Source: Vicinamibacteria bacterium (GTDB lineage: Bacteria; Acidobacteriota; Vicinamibacteria; Vicinamibacterales; UBA8438). From it: a stretch of DNA of 64,000 nt. The notes beneath the pieces were generated by a model. It saw only the letters and a list, made by a program, of their open reading frames with translations. It ran no database searches and was not told where the DNA came from. Where the stretch lies: NCBI GenBank assembly GCA_022820825.1, contig JAJEEU010000065.1:1-64000 (forward strand). Reading direction: 5' to 3'. The first letter of the stretch is position 1. Every line of letters starts with the position of its first letter. A program made the translations under genes and the position numbers. Of this stretch, positions 41,781-51,242 are shown piece by piece.

Positions 41781-43205
41781 ATGGCACCGAAGCGAGACTA
41801 CCGGCATACGAAGATCGTGTGCACGCTGGGTCCGTCCAGCTCGACACGGGAGCAGATCGAAGAGCTCGCGGCCGCGGGCATGAACGTCGCGCGGCTGAAC
41901 ATGTCGCACGGCAGCCACGCGAGCCACCTGGAGGTGATCCGGATCGTCCAGGAGCTCAACCAGCGCCTCAGGCACCCGGTCGCCCTGCTGCTCGACCTCC
42001 AGGGGCCGGCCATCCGCACCGGCGACCGCCTCGGCAACCTGTCCCTCGAGGTCGGCCAGGAGTTCCACGTCACCGTCGGCCCCACCGCGGATCCGGAGGA
42101 GAGAGCCATCCACGTCGACTACGAGGACATGGTGGAGCAGTTGAAGGTGGGCGACCGGATCACGGTCGACAACGGGCTGATCAACCTGGAGGTGCTCGAA
42201 GTCGGCGAGCGTGACCTGCGCTGCCGGGTGCAGGACGGCGGGGTCCTGGGATCGCGCAGGCACATCAACCTGCCCGGCGTGCGAATCAACCTGCCGTCGA
42301 TCACGAAACAGGACGTCGAGGACATCCGTTTCGCGGTGGAGCACGACGTCGACTTCCTTGCCGTGTCGTTCGTGCGCAGCGCCGAGGCGGTCCGCGACGC
42401 CCGGCGGATCATCGCCGGCGCCGGCAGTCACCACGCGCAGATCATCGCCAAGATCGAGAACCAGGAGGGCCTGGACAATCTCGACACGATCATCGCCGAG
42501 GCCGACGGCATCATGGTGGCGCGTGGCGATCTCGGCGTCGAGGTGGAGTTCGAGATGCTCCCGGCGGCCCAGCGCGACATGGTGCGGCGCTGCGCGCTCG
42601 CCGGCAAGCCGGTGATCGTGGCGACCCAACTGCTGGAATCGATGATCGACAACCCGATGCCCACGCGGGCCGAGGTCACCGACGTAGCCAACGCGGTGTA
42701 CGAACAGGTCGACGCGGTGATGCTCAGCGGGGAAACGGCGACGGGCAAGTACCCGGCGCGGTGCGTCACGGTGCTCGACCGCATCGCCCGGCGCATCGAG
42801 CAGGAACGCGGGCTGGAGCTGCACCGCGGCCGGGAACCGCAGTCGGTCCGCGACCAGTTGGCCCGCAGCGCCTGTCTGCTGGCCGATTCGCTCGGATCCC
42901 GGGCGATCATAGTCATGACCATGCAGGGCCGGATGGGACAGCTTGTCAGCAGCTTTCGCCCGCGGGGCGCCACCGTCTACGCCTTCACATCGACCGACAT
43001 CGTCCGCCGCCGTCTCTGGCTCTCGCGATCCGTGGTACCCTTCACCCTCGATCTGACGGAAGAGCCGGAACAGGTGATTCGCAAGGCCCTCGACCTCCTG
43101 AAAGCGCGCGACCGGCTGGAGAGCGGCGACACGGCGGTGATCGTCGCGAACGTCACCACCAGCGAAGGCCAGTCGAACGCCATCCAGATCCGCACGATGG
43201 AGTGA
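41781..43205 (+). CDS. pyk: Pyruvate kinase
   Basis: A 474-residue pyruvate kinase: phosphoenolpyruvate plus ADP to pyruvate plus ATP, the last step of glycolysis. Signature blocks are complete: KIVCTLGPSS, MNVARLNMSHGSH, ISLP-like LPSITKQDVEDI, the active-site KIENQEGLDNLDTIIAEADGIMVARGDLGVEV with the catalytic Lys and Asp, and PTRAEVTDVANAVYEQVDAVMLSGETATGKYP. The C-terminal allosteric domain is of normal length. AAGGACAGG lies upstream of the ATG. TATATT at 41727-41732 is a possible -10. The only clear central-metabolism gene in the window. Confidence 0.97.
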   Translation: MAPKRDYRHTKIVCTLGPSSSTREQIEELAAAGMNVARLNMSHGSHASHLEVIRIVQELNQRLRHPVALLLDLQGPAIRTGDRLGNLSLEVGQEFHVTVGPTADPEERAIHVDYEDMVEQLKVGDRITVDNGLINLEVLEVGERDLRCRVQDGGVLGSRRHINLPGVRINLPSITKQDVEDIRFAVEHDVDFLAVSFVRSAEAVRDARRIIAGAGSHHAQIIAKIENQEGLDNLDTIIAEADGIMVARGDLGVEVEFEMLPAAQRDMVRRCALAGKPVIVATQLLESMIDNPMPTRAEVTDVANAVYEQVDAVMLSGETATGKYPARCVTVLDRIARRIEQERGLELHRGREPQSVRDQLARSACLLADSLGSRAIIVMTMQGRMGQLVSSFRPRGATVYAFTSTDIVRRRLWLSRSVVPFTLDLTEEPEQVIRKALDLLKARDRLESGDTAVIVANVTTSEGQSNAIQIRTME

Positions 43206-43214
43206 GCCGGCGGC

Positions 43215-43589
43215 CTACAACAGCTTCAGGCCCGGCACGTCGCTGAAGTCCCTGGGGTTCAGTGTCCAGAGGGCCGCGTCGTGTACGAGGGCGCAGGCGG
43301 CGATGGCGATGTCGAGATCCCGGCCGCGCGCGCGAGGTAGCTGCGCGTACAGGGCCGCGGCCTGCGCGGCGGCCTCGGTTCCAAACGGCACGGCCTGCGC
43401 GCCGGGGAAGAGCTCTTCCTGCACCCGCAGCTCGTTGACCGTGCGCGGTCCCCGCAACCATTCGTAGAGAACGATCGCCGAAAGCTGGACGCGGTGGCGC
43501 TCCACGATGAATCCGTGCAGGCGGTCAGATGCCTCACGCGGCCCGGCAAGCGCGCCGACGAGCGCCGACGTATCAAGATGGATCGTCAT
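43215..43589 (-). CDS. vapC: VapC-type PIN-domain toxin
   Basis: A 124-residue PIN protein. MTIHLDTSALVGALAG gives the first Asp, VQLSAIVLYEWLRGPR the conserved Glu, ARGRDLDIAIAACAL the third acidic cluster, and AALWTLNPRDFSDVPGLKLL the terminal Asp and strand. The residues needed for Mg-dependent RNA cutting are present. It overlaps the antitoxin gene by 17 bases and is convergent with pyruvate kinase. Confidence 0.88.
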   Translation of the reverse strand: MTIHLDTSALVGALAGPREASDRLHGFIVERHRVQLSAIVLYEWLRGPRTVNELRVQEELFPGAQAVPFGTEAAAQAAALYAQLPRARGRDLDIAIAACALVHDAALWTLNPRDFSDVPGLKLL

Positions 43590-43866
43590 GGCGGGAGCGG
43601 CGCAGCGATGATTCGCGACGTGACTCGCGTATCTCCCGCAGCTCGGCCTCGACGCTCTCCGGGGAGCGCGGCGTGTGCTCTTTCCGCCAGCGGTCGAGCA
43701 CGTCGAGCATGCGCAGGCGCTCGGCTTCGCTCATGCGGTCCGTCCGGGCGTCGTAATCCGCAACCGCCTCGCGCACCACCTGGCTCTGCGGTTTCCCGAG
43801 CCGCTCGGCCGCGCGGCGGATGCGGCGCACCGTGGCGTCGTCGAGCGAGTAGGTGACCTTTACCAT
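43573..43866 (-). CDS. vapB: Ribbon-helix-helix antitoxin (VapB-type)
   Basis: A 97-residue protein, MVKVTYSLDDATVRRIRRAAERLGKPQSQVVREAVADYDAR, with a strand-helix-helix RHH domain of the CopG type. The C-terminal half (EAERLRMLDVLDRWRKEHTPRSPESVEAELREIRESRRES) is charged and would bind the toxin. The start region shares GGTAGTATnnnnGCGGTATG with the MazE-type antitoxin near 5.97 kb. GGTATGGTA is also repeated directly, once across the ATG and once upstream, as half-sites might be. No Shine-Dalgarno sequence is seen. Confidence 0.84.
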   Translation of the reverse strand: MVKVTYSLDDATVRRIRRAAERLGKPQSQVVREAVADYDARTDRMSEAERLRMLDVLDRWRKEHTPRSPESVEAELREIRESRRESSLRRSRHDDPS

Positions 43867-43875
43867 ACCGCGGCA

Positions 43876-43881
43876 ATACTA
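43876..43881 (-). promoter_or_regulatory. -10 hexamer TAGTAT of the vapBC operon
   Basis: On the minus strand TAGTAT ends nine bases before the antitoxin ATG and lies between two direct GGTATGGTA repeats. The same GGTAGTAT...GCGGTATG context precedes the MazE-type antitoxin near 5.97 kb. A leaderless or short-leader transcript and RHH autoregulation are the simplest reading. Confidence 0.4.
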
Positions 43882-43958
43882 CCATACCCGTCGCCGCCGG
43901 TTTCTTTCGTGTAAAATCCGCCGGTTCGCGAGTTGCAACCATTCGGAAGGGGAACTTG

Positions 43959-46900
43959 ATGCTTCATCTCAGAACCGCGCTGATCGTGTGTACGGTCGTC
44001 ACATGCGGTCTTCTTGGCGCCGGCGCGGCCAATGCGCAGCAGATCGGCGGCACGGTGACGGATACGACCGGCGGCGTGCTGCCCGGCGTAACCATCGAAG
44101 TCAGAAGCCCGGACATCATCGAGCAGGTCCGCACGGCCGTGACCGACGGCGCCGGCCAATACCTGGTCGTGGCCCTCGAGCCGGGCACGTACTCGGTCAC
44201 CTACACGCTACCCGGGTTCAGCACGCTGGTCCGCGAGGGCATCGAGCTCACCACCGGGTTCACGGCAAGCGTCGACGTGGAGCTGTCGGTGGGCGATGTC
44301 CAGGAATCCGTCACGGTTTCCGGCGCGAGCCCGGTCGTGGACATCCAGAACACCTTGCAGCGGGCGCTCATCGATCGGGAGGTCATCGACGAGATCCCGA
44401 CAGGCAAGTCGCATCAGAGCTACGCGCTGCTGGTGCCCGGGATGAACTCGTCTGCGGCGTTCGGCACGAGCCTCAACCAGGACGCGGGCGGCACCACGGT
44501 CCAGACCGTCGCGGCCCTCGACATTCACGGCAGCCGCCCGAAGGACGGGCAAACGAACATCAACGGCATGGACGTCAGCAATGCCTTTTCCGGGGGCGGG
44601 GGGCAGATGTTCGGCACGGTCTCGGACGGCGCAATGGAAGAGATGTCCGTCGAGGTCTCCGGGCACGGCGCCGAGGCGGGATTGGGCGGAGTCGGCGTGA
44701 ACCTGGTCCCTCGAGAAGGAGCCAACCAGTTCAGCGGAGCCTTTTTCGCCAGCGGCACCGGCCCCGGGCTGCAGGGGACGAACGAGGTGCCCGGCGCCCC
44801 GAATTTCGCGGAGCTCGACCGAGCCTGGTTGTACAACCCGGCGGTCGGCGGCCCGATCGTCAGGGACCGCGTCTGGTTCTACGCGCAGTTCACGCATCAG
44901 GTAGCCGACAGCTTCACTCCCAATGTGTTCGCGGCCGTGGACCCAGCGTCAATCATTTACACGCCCGACCCGACCCAGCCCGTGGCCAGCATCAATGGCT
45001 CCAAGGACACGACTCTCAACCTGACGATCCAGGCGACCCGGAAGGACAAGTTCAAGTTCTTCTACAGCTACGCCGACTGGGAAAAGCCGAATGCCCTGGC
45101 GGGGCCGCTCTTCGGCCTGTTCATCGCGCCGGAAGGCTCCGTCAACGGGGACTACAGGCTCCACACGACCCAGTTCAACTGGGTCCGGCCGGCGACCGAC
45201 CGCCTGCTGTTCGAAGCGGGTTTCTCGAGATCCCCGGCCCAGTTCGACGCCGGTCCCAACGAGCATGCCGCCAACGACGTGCTCGGGCTCCTGGAGGCCA
45301 GCACGCTGACGATTCACCGCAACAACCACTTCATATCGCAGGGGAGTGGATATGACAGTTGGCGCGCGACCCACTCCTTCCGCGGCAGCATGACCTACGT
45401 GACCGGCACCCACAACCTGAAGGTGGGGTTCAGCGGCACGCGGACCTCCGAGAGGTTCCAGACCTTCAGCAACCAGAACTTCACCAACGCGCTCACCATT
45501 CTCGGGCGCCCGCTGCAGGCGGGCTTCTGGCTGCCGCACGATTCGACCAACGAGGGCATCGCCTACGGAATCTACGCGCAGGACCAGATAACGCTCGGCC
45601 GGCTCACCGTCAACGCCGGCATCCGCTTCGACCGTCTCACGAACTCGTATCCGGACCAGACTCGCGCCGCGTCTACCTGGGAGCCGGAAGGTCAGTCGAT
45701 CTCCGGCCTCTCGGATATCGTGGCCTGGAACGACCTGCAGCCACGGCTGGGGGTGGCGTACGACGTGTTCGGCGACGGCCGGACGGCGCTCAAGGCGTCA
45801 GCCAACCGCTACGGCACGCGGTCGAACTCCGAGTGGGCGGTCCTGCTGAACCCGTTCTCGGCTGTCCCCGCCCGCCAGAACGACAGGGTGTGGCTCGACG
45901 GGGCGCCCGGCCATCCCTTCGCCGGCATTCCACCCGTCTTCCCGTCCTGTATCGGGCCGGTCGAGTGCATCGCCGGCGACGGCCTCGTGCAGGGCGACCC
46001 GGCCAACCCCGCCCCGAACGGAGAGCTGATCTTCCCACTCGCCAACGCGGCCTGGGGCAGCACCGCGCCGTTCCAGTTCCTCGACCCCGACTGGGCGAGC
46101 GGATATGGCCAGCGCTTCTCCAACTGGGAAGTGACCGCCGGGATACAGCAGGAGCTGACCGCCGGCATGGCGCTCGACGTGACCTGGTTCCGCCGCAACT
46201 TCGTCAACTTCGCGTTGCAGGACGACCGGGCGCTGGCGGGTGGCGACTATGACATGGCCACCGTGGATCTGAGCGGCCGGGGCATTCCCGGCGTCGGGAC
46301 GGTCACCTTCCCCGAGATCAAGCCGGAGGCGTTCGGCCGCCGGCCCGACGTCCTGTTCACGTCGGCGAATCATTTCGGCGGCGAAGAGCAGGTGTTCAAC
46401 GGCGTCGACGTCACGGTCAACGCGCGGCTGGAGGACCTGACCCTCCAGGGCGGGCTGTCCACCGGGACGACGTCTACCGACTTCTGCGGCCCGTATGCTG
46501 CTTCGCCGGAGCATCTCTCCCGCCGCGGAGACCTGGTGCGGAGCGCCAACACGTTCGCCCACGAGTTCTGCGATTCGTCGACCGCCTGGCTGACGCAGGT
46601 CAAGCTGCTCGGGTCGTACACCCTGCCGTACGACATCCAGGTCGCCGCCACGCTCCAGTCGGCTCCCGGCCCGGAGCGGCAGGCTCTCATCTCCGTGACG
46701 CCGGCGGAGATCGCGGCGGCGCTCGGCAGGCCTCAGGCAGCGCCCGGGGCGGTAACCGTCAACGCCCTGGAGCCGGGAACGGTTTACGGGGAGCGCTTCA
46801 ACCAGTTCGACCTGCGGTTCACGAAGATCTTCTCGATGGGCGACACTCGCCTGCGCGCGATGATCGACATCTACAACGTGTTCAACAACAACGCCGTCTT

Positions 46901-46991
46901 CAGTGAGTCGTACGCCCAGGCCAACTACTTGAGCCCCCTCGGCTTCATGCCGCCTCGGCTGTTGAGGTTCGCGGCTCAGCTCGACTTCTGA
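43959..46991 (+). CDS. Oar-like TonB-dependent receptor
   Basis: A 1010-residue outer-membrane protein. Signal peptide (LIVCTVVTCGLLGAGAANAQ), then a carboxypeptidase-regulatory-like domain (about 27-105: GTVTDTTGGVLPGVTIEV, GQYLVVALEPGTYSVTYTLPGF), a plug domain (about 110-230: VTVSGASPVVDIQNT, DIHGSRPKDGQTNINGMDV) and a barrel with aromatic-rich strands ending ...LRFAAQLDF. It matches the Oar/Cna-B type receptors expanded in Acidobacteriota, which take up large substrates with TonB energy. GGAAGGGG lies upstream of the ATG; a TAAAAT hexamer at 43912-43917 may be the -10. The following secreted proteins may supply its substrate. Confidence 0.9.
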   Translation: MLHLRTALIVCTVVTCGLLGAGAANAQQIGGTVTDTTGGVLPGVTIEVRSPDIIEQVRTAVTDGAGQYLVVALEPGTYSVTYTLPGFSTLVREGIELTTGFTASVDVELSVGDVQESVTVSGASPVVDIQNTLQRALIDREVIDEIPTGKSHQSYALLVPGMNSSAAFGTSLNQDAGGTTVQTVAALDIHGSRPKDGQTNINGMDVSNAFSGGGGQMFGTVSDGAMEEMSVEVSGHGAEAGLGGVGVNLVPREGANQFSGAFFASGTGPGLQGTNEVPGAPNFAELDRAWLYNPAVGGPIVRDRVWFYAQFTHQVADSFTPNVFAAVDPASIIYTPDPTQPVASINGSKDTTLNLTIQATRKDKFKFFYSYADWEKPNALAGPLFGLFIAPEGSVNGDYRLHTTQFNWVRPATDRLLFEAGFSRSPAQFDAGPNEHAANDVLGLLEASTLTIHRNNHFISQGSGYDSWRATHSFRGSMTYVTGTHNLKVGFSGTRTSERFQTFSNQNFTNALTILGRPLQAGFWLPHDSTNEGIAYGIYAQDQITLGRLTVNAGIRFDRLTNSYPDQTRAASTWEPEGQSISGLSDIVAWNDLQPRLGVAYDVFGDGRTALKASANRYGTRSNSEWAVLLNPFSAVPARQNDRVWLDGAPGHPFAGIPPVFPSCIGPVECIAGDGLVQGDPANPAPNGELIFPLANAAWGSTAPFQFLDPDWASGYGQRFSNWEVTAGIQQELTAGMALDVTWFRRNFVNFALQDDRALAGGDYDMATVDLSGRGIPGVGTVTFPEIKPEAFGRRPDVLFTSANHFGGEEQVFNGVDVTVNARLEDLTLQGGLSTGTTSTDFCGPYAASPEHLSRRGDLVRSANTFAHEFCDSSTAWLTQVKLLGSYTLPYDIQVAATLQSAPGPERQALISVTPAEIAAALGRPQAAPGAVTVNALEPGTVYGERFNQFDLRFTKIFSMGDTRLRAMIDIYNVFNNNAVFSESYAQANYLSPLGFMPPRLLRFAAQLDF

Positions 46992-47111
46992 CGAGCGGCG
47001 ATCGGGATCGTTCCGGAGGGTCATCCCCGCAAGCCGGCATCCGGCCCGCGGGGGTGGCCCGCGTGTTCATTGGAAGCAGGGGGCCGAGCGTCCCCCGGGG
47101 AGGGCTCGCAC

Positions 47112-48059
47112 ATGCGGACGCGTTGCCGGCCGACCCTCGTGACCGTGTGCACGGTTGCCCTGCTGGCGCCAGTCCCCGGCGCCGCGCAGACCGGTAACGG
47201 CGCTCAGGGCGACGCGCCACGCACCGCCTGGGGCGATCCCGATCTGCAGGGCACGTGGTCGTACGCCTCGCTCACGCCGCTGGAGCGGCCTGCCGAGCTG
47301 GCGGACCGCGAGTTCTTCACCCCCGAGGAAGCGGCGGACCGCAACGAGTACTGGAACGTCACGCGCTTCGAGACCCGGCCCCCGCCGGGGAGCGTCGGCG
47401 CCTACAACGCGGCCTGGCTCGATTTCGGGACGGTGAGCCCGGACCGGCGCACGTCGCTGATCGTGGATCCGGCCGACGGCCGGCTGCCGCTGCGCGCGGA
47501 CACCGAGCGGCGCCTGGCGGAGCGGCGCGAATATCAGCGCCTGCACCCGGCCGACTCGTGGCGGGACCTGACCAACTGGGACCGCTGCATCACCTATCAC
47601 GGCGTGCCGCCCGTCTCCACCGGCTACAACAACACGTACCAGATCCTCCAGGCGCCCGGCTACGTCTTCATCCGCGTGGAGGCCATCCACGACGTGCGCG
47701 TCATTCCGCTCGACGGGCGCCCGCCGCTGGAGGACGGCATCCGCCAGTGGAACGGCAGCTCCCGCGGCCGCTGGGAAGGCGACACGCTGGTCGTCGAGAC
47801 GGCCAACTTCAGTCCCGAGACGCAGCACCGCTTCCCGTCATCGCCCGGCACGCGTGCCGTCGAGCGGTTCACGCGCGTCGCTGCGGACACGATCGAGCAC
47901 GAGTTCACGATCGAGGACCCTACCGTCTACACGCGGCCCTGGACCGCCGTCCGGCTGATGCCCCGGCTCCCCGGCTACGTGATCTACGAGTACGCCTGCC
48001 ACGAGGGCAACTACGCCCTGCCCAACATGCTCAGCATCCAACGCACCCTTGAGCGCTAA
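47112..48059 (+). CDS. Secreted protein of the W-x-x-P-x-L-Q-G-x-W/PLERP family (copy 1)
   Basis: A 315-residue exported protein with a signal peptide (LVTVCTVALLAPVPGAAQ). It starts TAWGDPDLQGTWSYASLTPLERP, has a WDRCITYHG-type block with Cys and His, a GYNNTYQILQ segment, a DVRVIPLDGRPPL strand, GRWEGDTLVVETANFS and ends YEYACHEGNYALPNML. Two paralogues lie downstream (50253 and 51239). I cannot name a family or activity. The conserved Cys near the end (ACHEGN) and the Cys of RCIT could form a disulfide. It precedes a Tat-exported flavoprotein. Confidence 0.74.
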   Translation: MRTRCRPTLVTVCTVALLAPVPGAAQTGNGAQGDAPRTAWGDPDLQGTWSYASLTPLERPAELADREFFTPEEAADRNEYWNVTRFETRPPPGSVGAYNAAWLDFGTVSPDRRTSLIVDPADGRLPLRADTERRLAERREYQRLHPADSWRDLTNWDRCITYHGVPPVSTGYNNTYQILQAPGYVFIRVEAIHDVRVIPLDGRPPLEDGIRQWNGSSRGRWEGDTLVVETANFSPETQHRFPSSPGTRAVERFTRVAADTIEHEFTIEDPTVYTRPWTAVRLMPRLPGYVIYEYACHEGNYALPNMLSIQRTLER

Positions 48060-48083
48060 CGTCATCGTTCAGGAGAGCGTGTG

Positions 48084-50174
48084 ATGGCAAAGACCGACGA
48101 CACCCCGCCGGGCAAACCGCGGCGCAAGCGGGCTGATCGGCTCACGCGCCGGGATTTCGTAAGGACCGGCGCCGCGGCCGGGCTGGGCGCCGGCGCGCTG
48201 CTGGGAGCGGACCGCGCGGATGCGCAGGGCGCCTCCAAGACCCTCGCAGCGGCGGCGTGGGATTACGAGGTGGATGTCGTCGTCGCGGGGGCGGGCTGCG
48301 CCGGACTGACAGCGGCCATCCGCGCGCGGGACCTCGGGGCCAGCGTGCTCGTGGTCGACTCGAACTACGACGCCGGCGGCCGGATGCTGCTCAGCGGATC
48401 GGTGGTGTCGCTCGGCGGCGGCGACGCGGTCCAGCGCCGGGACATGCGGGGCGAGAGCGACCGCGACGGCTATATCACGGTCGATCCGGCCGAGGAGCCG
48501 GACGAGCTCGACGACAGCGTCGAGATCCTGTTCACGGACCTCAACGACTGGTCGGTGCTCGACACCAAGGCCCAGAGCCCGTACCGCTACAACGAGCGGG
48601 ACGTCGCGCGCTCATGGGCGGAGAACGCCCCGGCGACCCGGCAGTTCCTGATGGACAACTACGTCCGCTTCGCGCGGGTCAGCGGCGGGCACCACGGCGG
48701 CGGCATGTCGCGCGCGCGGGCGGCGCGCTGCTTCCTGGTGCTGGGCGACCGCACCGACATGAAGGCGGGGACAATCACCGCGGAGGACGCCGGCGTCGCC
48801 GATCCCGAGCGCACGAGCCCGTTCGCGCCGGTGCCGATGTACGACTCGAGCCGCTACGTCGGGTCCGCCGCCGTCAGCAACGGCGTGGCCGTGGCCCGGC
48901 CCCTGGAGTTCTCGGCCCGCGAAAAGGGCGTCGAGTTCATGTTCCACCGGCGTTTCGACGAGCTCGTCCGCGAGCAGCCGTTCGCGGGCCGGGTGCTGGG
49001 GATCCGGGCCCACTACTCGCCGCGCCACCACCCCGAGACCGGCGAGCTGCTGCAGAGCTACTGGCGGAACGGCAATGTCGACGAGCAGCGGGAGACGGTC
49101 AACATCAGGGCCCGCCGGGGCGTCATCCTGGCCAGCGGGGGGCACGCGGGCAATCCCGAGGTCCGCGGCATGTTCTATCCGGCCATGCGGGAGCCAGCCT
49201 TCCCGACCAGCGGCTACGCCTACCAGGGCCCGCATGGTCAGGACGGCAGCGCGCTCACGGCGGGCTTGCGAATCGGCGCCAACCTGGCGGGCATGCAGCA
49301 GAACCTCTCCTATCCCACGACGTTCCACATCTCGACCCGCCTCGGGACCCGCGACGCGTACACCAACATGCTGCCGGGTCATCCCACGTTCGGCTTCCGC
49401 AAGTCGGCCGGCATCAACGTCGGCAATGCCGGCTTCGCGGAGTTCATCGCCGTGAACCAGGTCGGGAAGCGCTTCTTCAACGAGGTCCGCCTGCCCCTCC
49501 GGCCCGGACGCAGCTCGTACGAATATGCGGGTGACGGCGGCACCCCGGACCAGGGGCTCGAACACACGCCGCGCGACTGGCGCAACTGCCGCAAGGAGTG
49601 GGTCCGCGAGATGTACGGCTACGACCACGGGCTCGATGCGGCCCTGACGATCAACGAAGGGTCGCAGCCGCCCCACTACTACTCCGGCCCGCTGTGGGCC
49701 ATCTTCGATCAGGCGGCGGTGGAACGGACGGGCTGGCAGCTCCGCACCCCCTGGGTGGCGGACAACGGCTATTACTTCCAGGCCGACACCGTCGCGGAGC
49801 TTGCGGAGAAGATCGCCGCGGGCCACGAGTTCCAGCGGGTTCCGCTGGCCCACCTGGCCGACACCGTGGCGAAGTGGAACCGCTACGTGGATGCCGGAGC
49901 CGATCCCGACTTCGAGCGCGAAGCGGAGGCGCCGATGCACCGCGTCGCGACCCCGCCCTTCCATGCGCTCTCGATCATGGTGATCTGGCACGAAGCCTAC
50001 GGCGGTCTCCGCGTCAACGGCCGGCAGCAGGTGGTGGACATGCAGGGGCAGGTCATTCCGGGTCTTTACGCGGGCGGCGAAGCGGCAGGGGGCATCAACA
50101 AGCACGGCCTGGGCAAGGGCCACGTCCAGGGGTACGTAGCGGGCACGCATGCGGCCGCGGATCGGCCGCTTTGA
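48084..50174 (+). CDS. FAD-dependent oxidoreductase (fumarate-reductase/ketosteroid-dehydrogenase-like), Tat-exported
   Basis: A 696-residue flavoprotein. The N-terminus has a twin-arginine motif (LTRRDFVRT) and a short hydrophobic stretch, so it is exported folded with FAD. The dinucleotide fold VDVVVAGAGCAGLTAAIRARDLGASVLVVD is near residues 60-90. The C-terminal GLYAGGEAAGGINKHGLGKGHVQGYVAGTHAA is the FAD_binding_2 signature. The family includes fumarate reductases and 3-ketosteroid dehydrogenases; the substrate here is unknown. The ATG has AGGAG eight bases upstream; a GTG lies one codon earlier. It is between two members of the PLERP family, likely one operon. Confidence 0.86.
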   Translation: MAKTDDTPPGKPRRKRADRLTRRDFVRTGAAAGLGAGALLGADRADAQGASKTLAAAAWDYEVDVVVAGAGCAGLTAAIRARDLGASVLVVDSNYDAGGRMLLSGSVVSLGGGDAVQRRDMRGESDRDGYITVDPAEEPDELDDSVEILFTDLNDWSVLDTKAQSPYRYNERDVARSWAENAPATRQFLMDNYVRFARVSGGHHGGGMSRARAARCFLVLGDRTDMKAGTITAEDAGVADPERTSPFAPVPMYDSSRYVGSAAVSNGVAVARPLEFSAREKGVEFMFHRRFDELVREQPFAGRVLGIRAHYSPRHHPETGELLQSYWRNGNVDEQRETVNIRARRGVILASGGHAGNPEVRGMFYPAMREPAFPTSGYAYQGPHGQDGSALTAGLRIGANLAGMQQNLSYPTTFHISTRLGTRDAYTNMLPGHPTFGFRKSAGINVGNAGFAEFIAVNQVGKRFFNEVRLPLRPGRSSYEYAGDGGTPDQGLEHTPRDWRNCRKEWVREMYGYDHGLDAALTINEGSQPPHYYSGPLWAIFDQAAVERTGWQLRTPWVADNGYYFQADTVAELAEKIAAGHEFQRVPLAHLADTVAKWNRYVDAGADPDFEREAEAPMHRVATPPFHALSIMVIWHEAYGGLRVNGRQQVVDMQGQVIPGLYAGGEAAGGINKHGLGKGHVQGYVAGTHAAADRPL

Positions 50175-50252
50175 CGCGGCCCCGCAACGCAGCGCCCTCA
50201 CTGGTATTCCGCGCCCGCGTACGGCATAGTCGCGAGGCGCGCAGGATGACCG

Positions 50253-51242
50253 ATGCCATCACGTAACGCGAAGGCGTTGCCCGCACTCGCGTCGGTGGTG
50301 CTCCTGGCGCTGCTGGCCATCGAGGTCTCCGGCCAGCCGCCCGCTGAGAGCTACACGCCGCCCCTGACCGCCTGGGGCCATCCGAATCTCCAGGGCGTCT
50401 GGAACAACAACACCAACGTGCCGCTGGAGCGGCCCGACGAGTTCAGGGATCGGGAGACGCTGACCGATGAGGAGGTTGCCGCACGCCGGCGCAACCTCAT
50501 CGAAGCGGTGTGGGGGACGAGCGAGCGCCGCGTCGACGTCGGCGGCACCGGCTTCTACGACCACCTGTGGAACGAATACGGAATCGACGGAAACACCGCA
50601 TCGCTCATCATCGAGCCGGCGGACGGCAGGCTGCCGGCGTTGACCCCGGAAGGCGAGCACGACCGCGCGACGGGGGCGCCGCCGGTGCAGCGCGCTCCCG
50701 CCAGCCTCGGCGACCTGACCGTCTACGAGCGCTGCATCACGCGCGGGCTCCCCGGCGCCATGCTGCCGGGCTTCTACAACCACAACTACCACATCGTCCA
50801 GACGCCAGAGTACGTCGCCATAGCGGTCGAGATGATCCACGACGTGCGCATCATTCCGCTGGACGGACGCCCCCACCTGCCGCCGGAGATCCGCCAGTGG
50901 CTGGGCGATTCGCGCGGCCGCTGGGAGGGCGACACGCTGGTCGTGGAGACGACGCACTTCCCGGACTGGGTCAGCCAGCGCGGACTGGTGCGCCCCCACG
51001 ACTTTCACCTGCAGGGGGCGGACCTGCGCCTGGTCGAGAGGTTCACCCGGCTGAACGAGGACACGATCGATTACCGCGTCACGGTAGAGGATCCGCGGAC
51101 ATACACGGACTCATGGACCGCCGCGATCCCGCTGAACAGGTTCGGCGGCACGTTGTTCGAATACGCGTGCCACGAGGGAAATTACGCCCTGCCGAACATG
51201 CTCGCGGGTGCGCGGGCAAGAGAAGCGGCAGGTGTGCAATGA
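50253..51242 (+). CDS. Secreted protein of the PLERP family (copy 2)
   Basis: A 329-residue exported protein. After a signal peptide (ALPALASVVLLALLAIEVSGQ) it begins TAWGHPNLQGVWNNNTNVPLERP. The family blocks repeat: YERCITRGLPGAMLPGFYNHNYHIVQ, DVRIIPLDGRPHLPPEIRQWLGDSRGRWEGDTLVVETTHF and YACHEGNYALPNMLAGA. It overlaps the third copy by four bases (ATGA), showing that the two are one translational unit. Sequence similarity is strongest in these blocks and low between them, so the duplication is not recent. Function unknown. Confidence 0.74.
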   Translation: MPSRNAKALPALASVVLLALLAIEVSGQPPAESYTPPLTAWGHPNLQGVWNNNTNVPLERPDEFRDRETLTDEEVAARRRNLIEAVWGTSERRVDVGGTGFYDHLWNEYGIDGNTASLIIEPADGRLPALTPEGEHDRATGAPPVQRAPASLGDLTVYERCITRGLPGAMLPGFYNHNYHIVQTPEYVAIAVEMIHDVRIIPLDGRPHLPPEIRQWLGDSRGRWEGDTLVVETTHFPDWVSQRGLVRPHDFHLQGADLRLVERFTRLNEDTIDYRVTVEDPRTYTDSWTAAIPLNRFGGTLFEYACHEGNYALPNMLAGARAREAAGVQ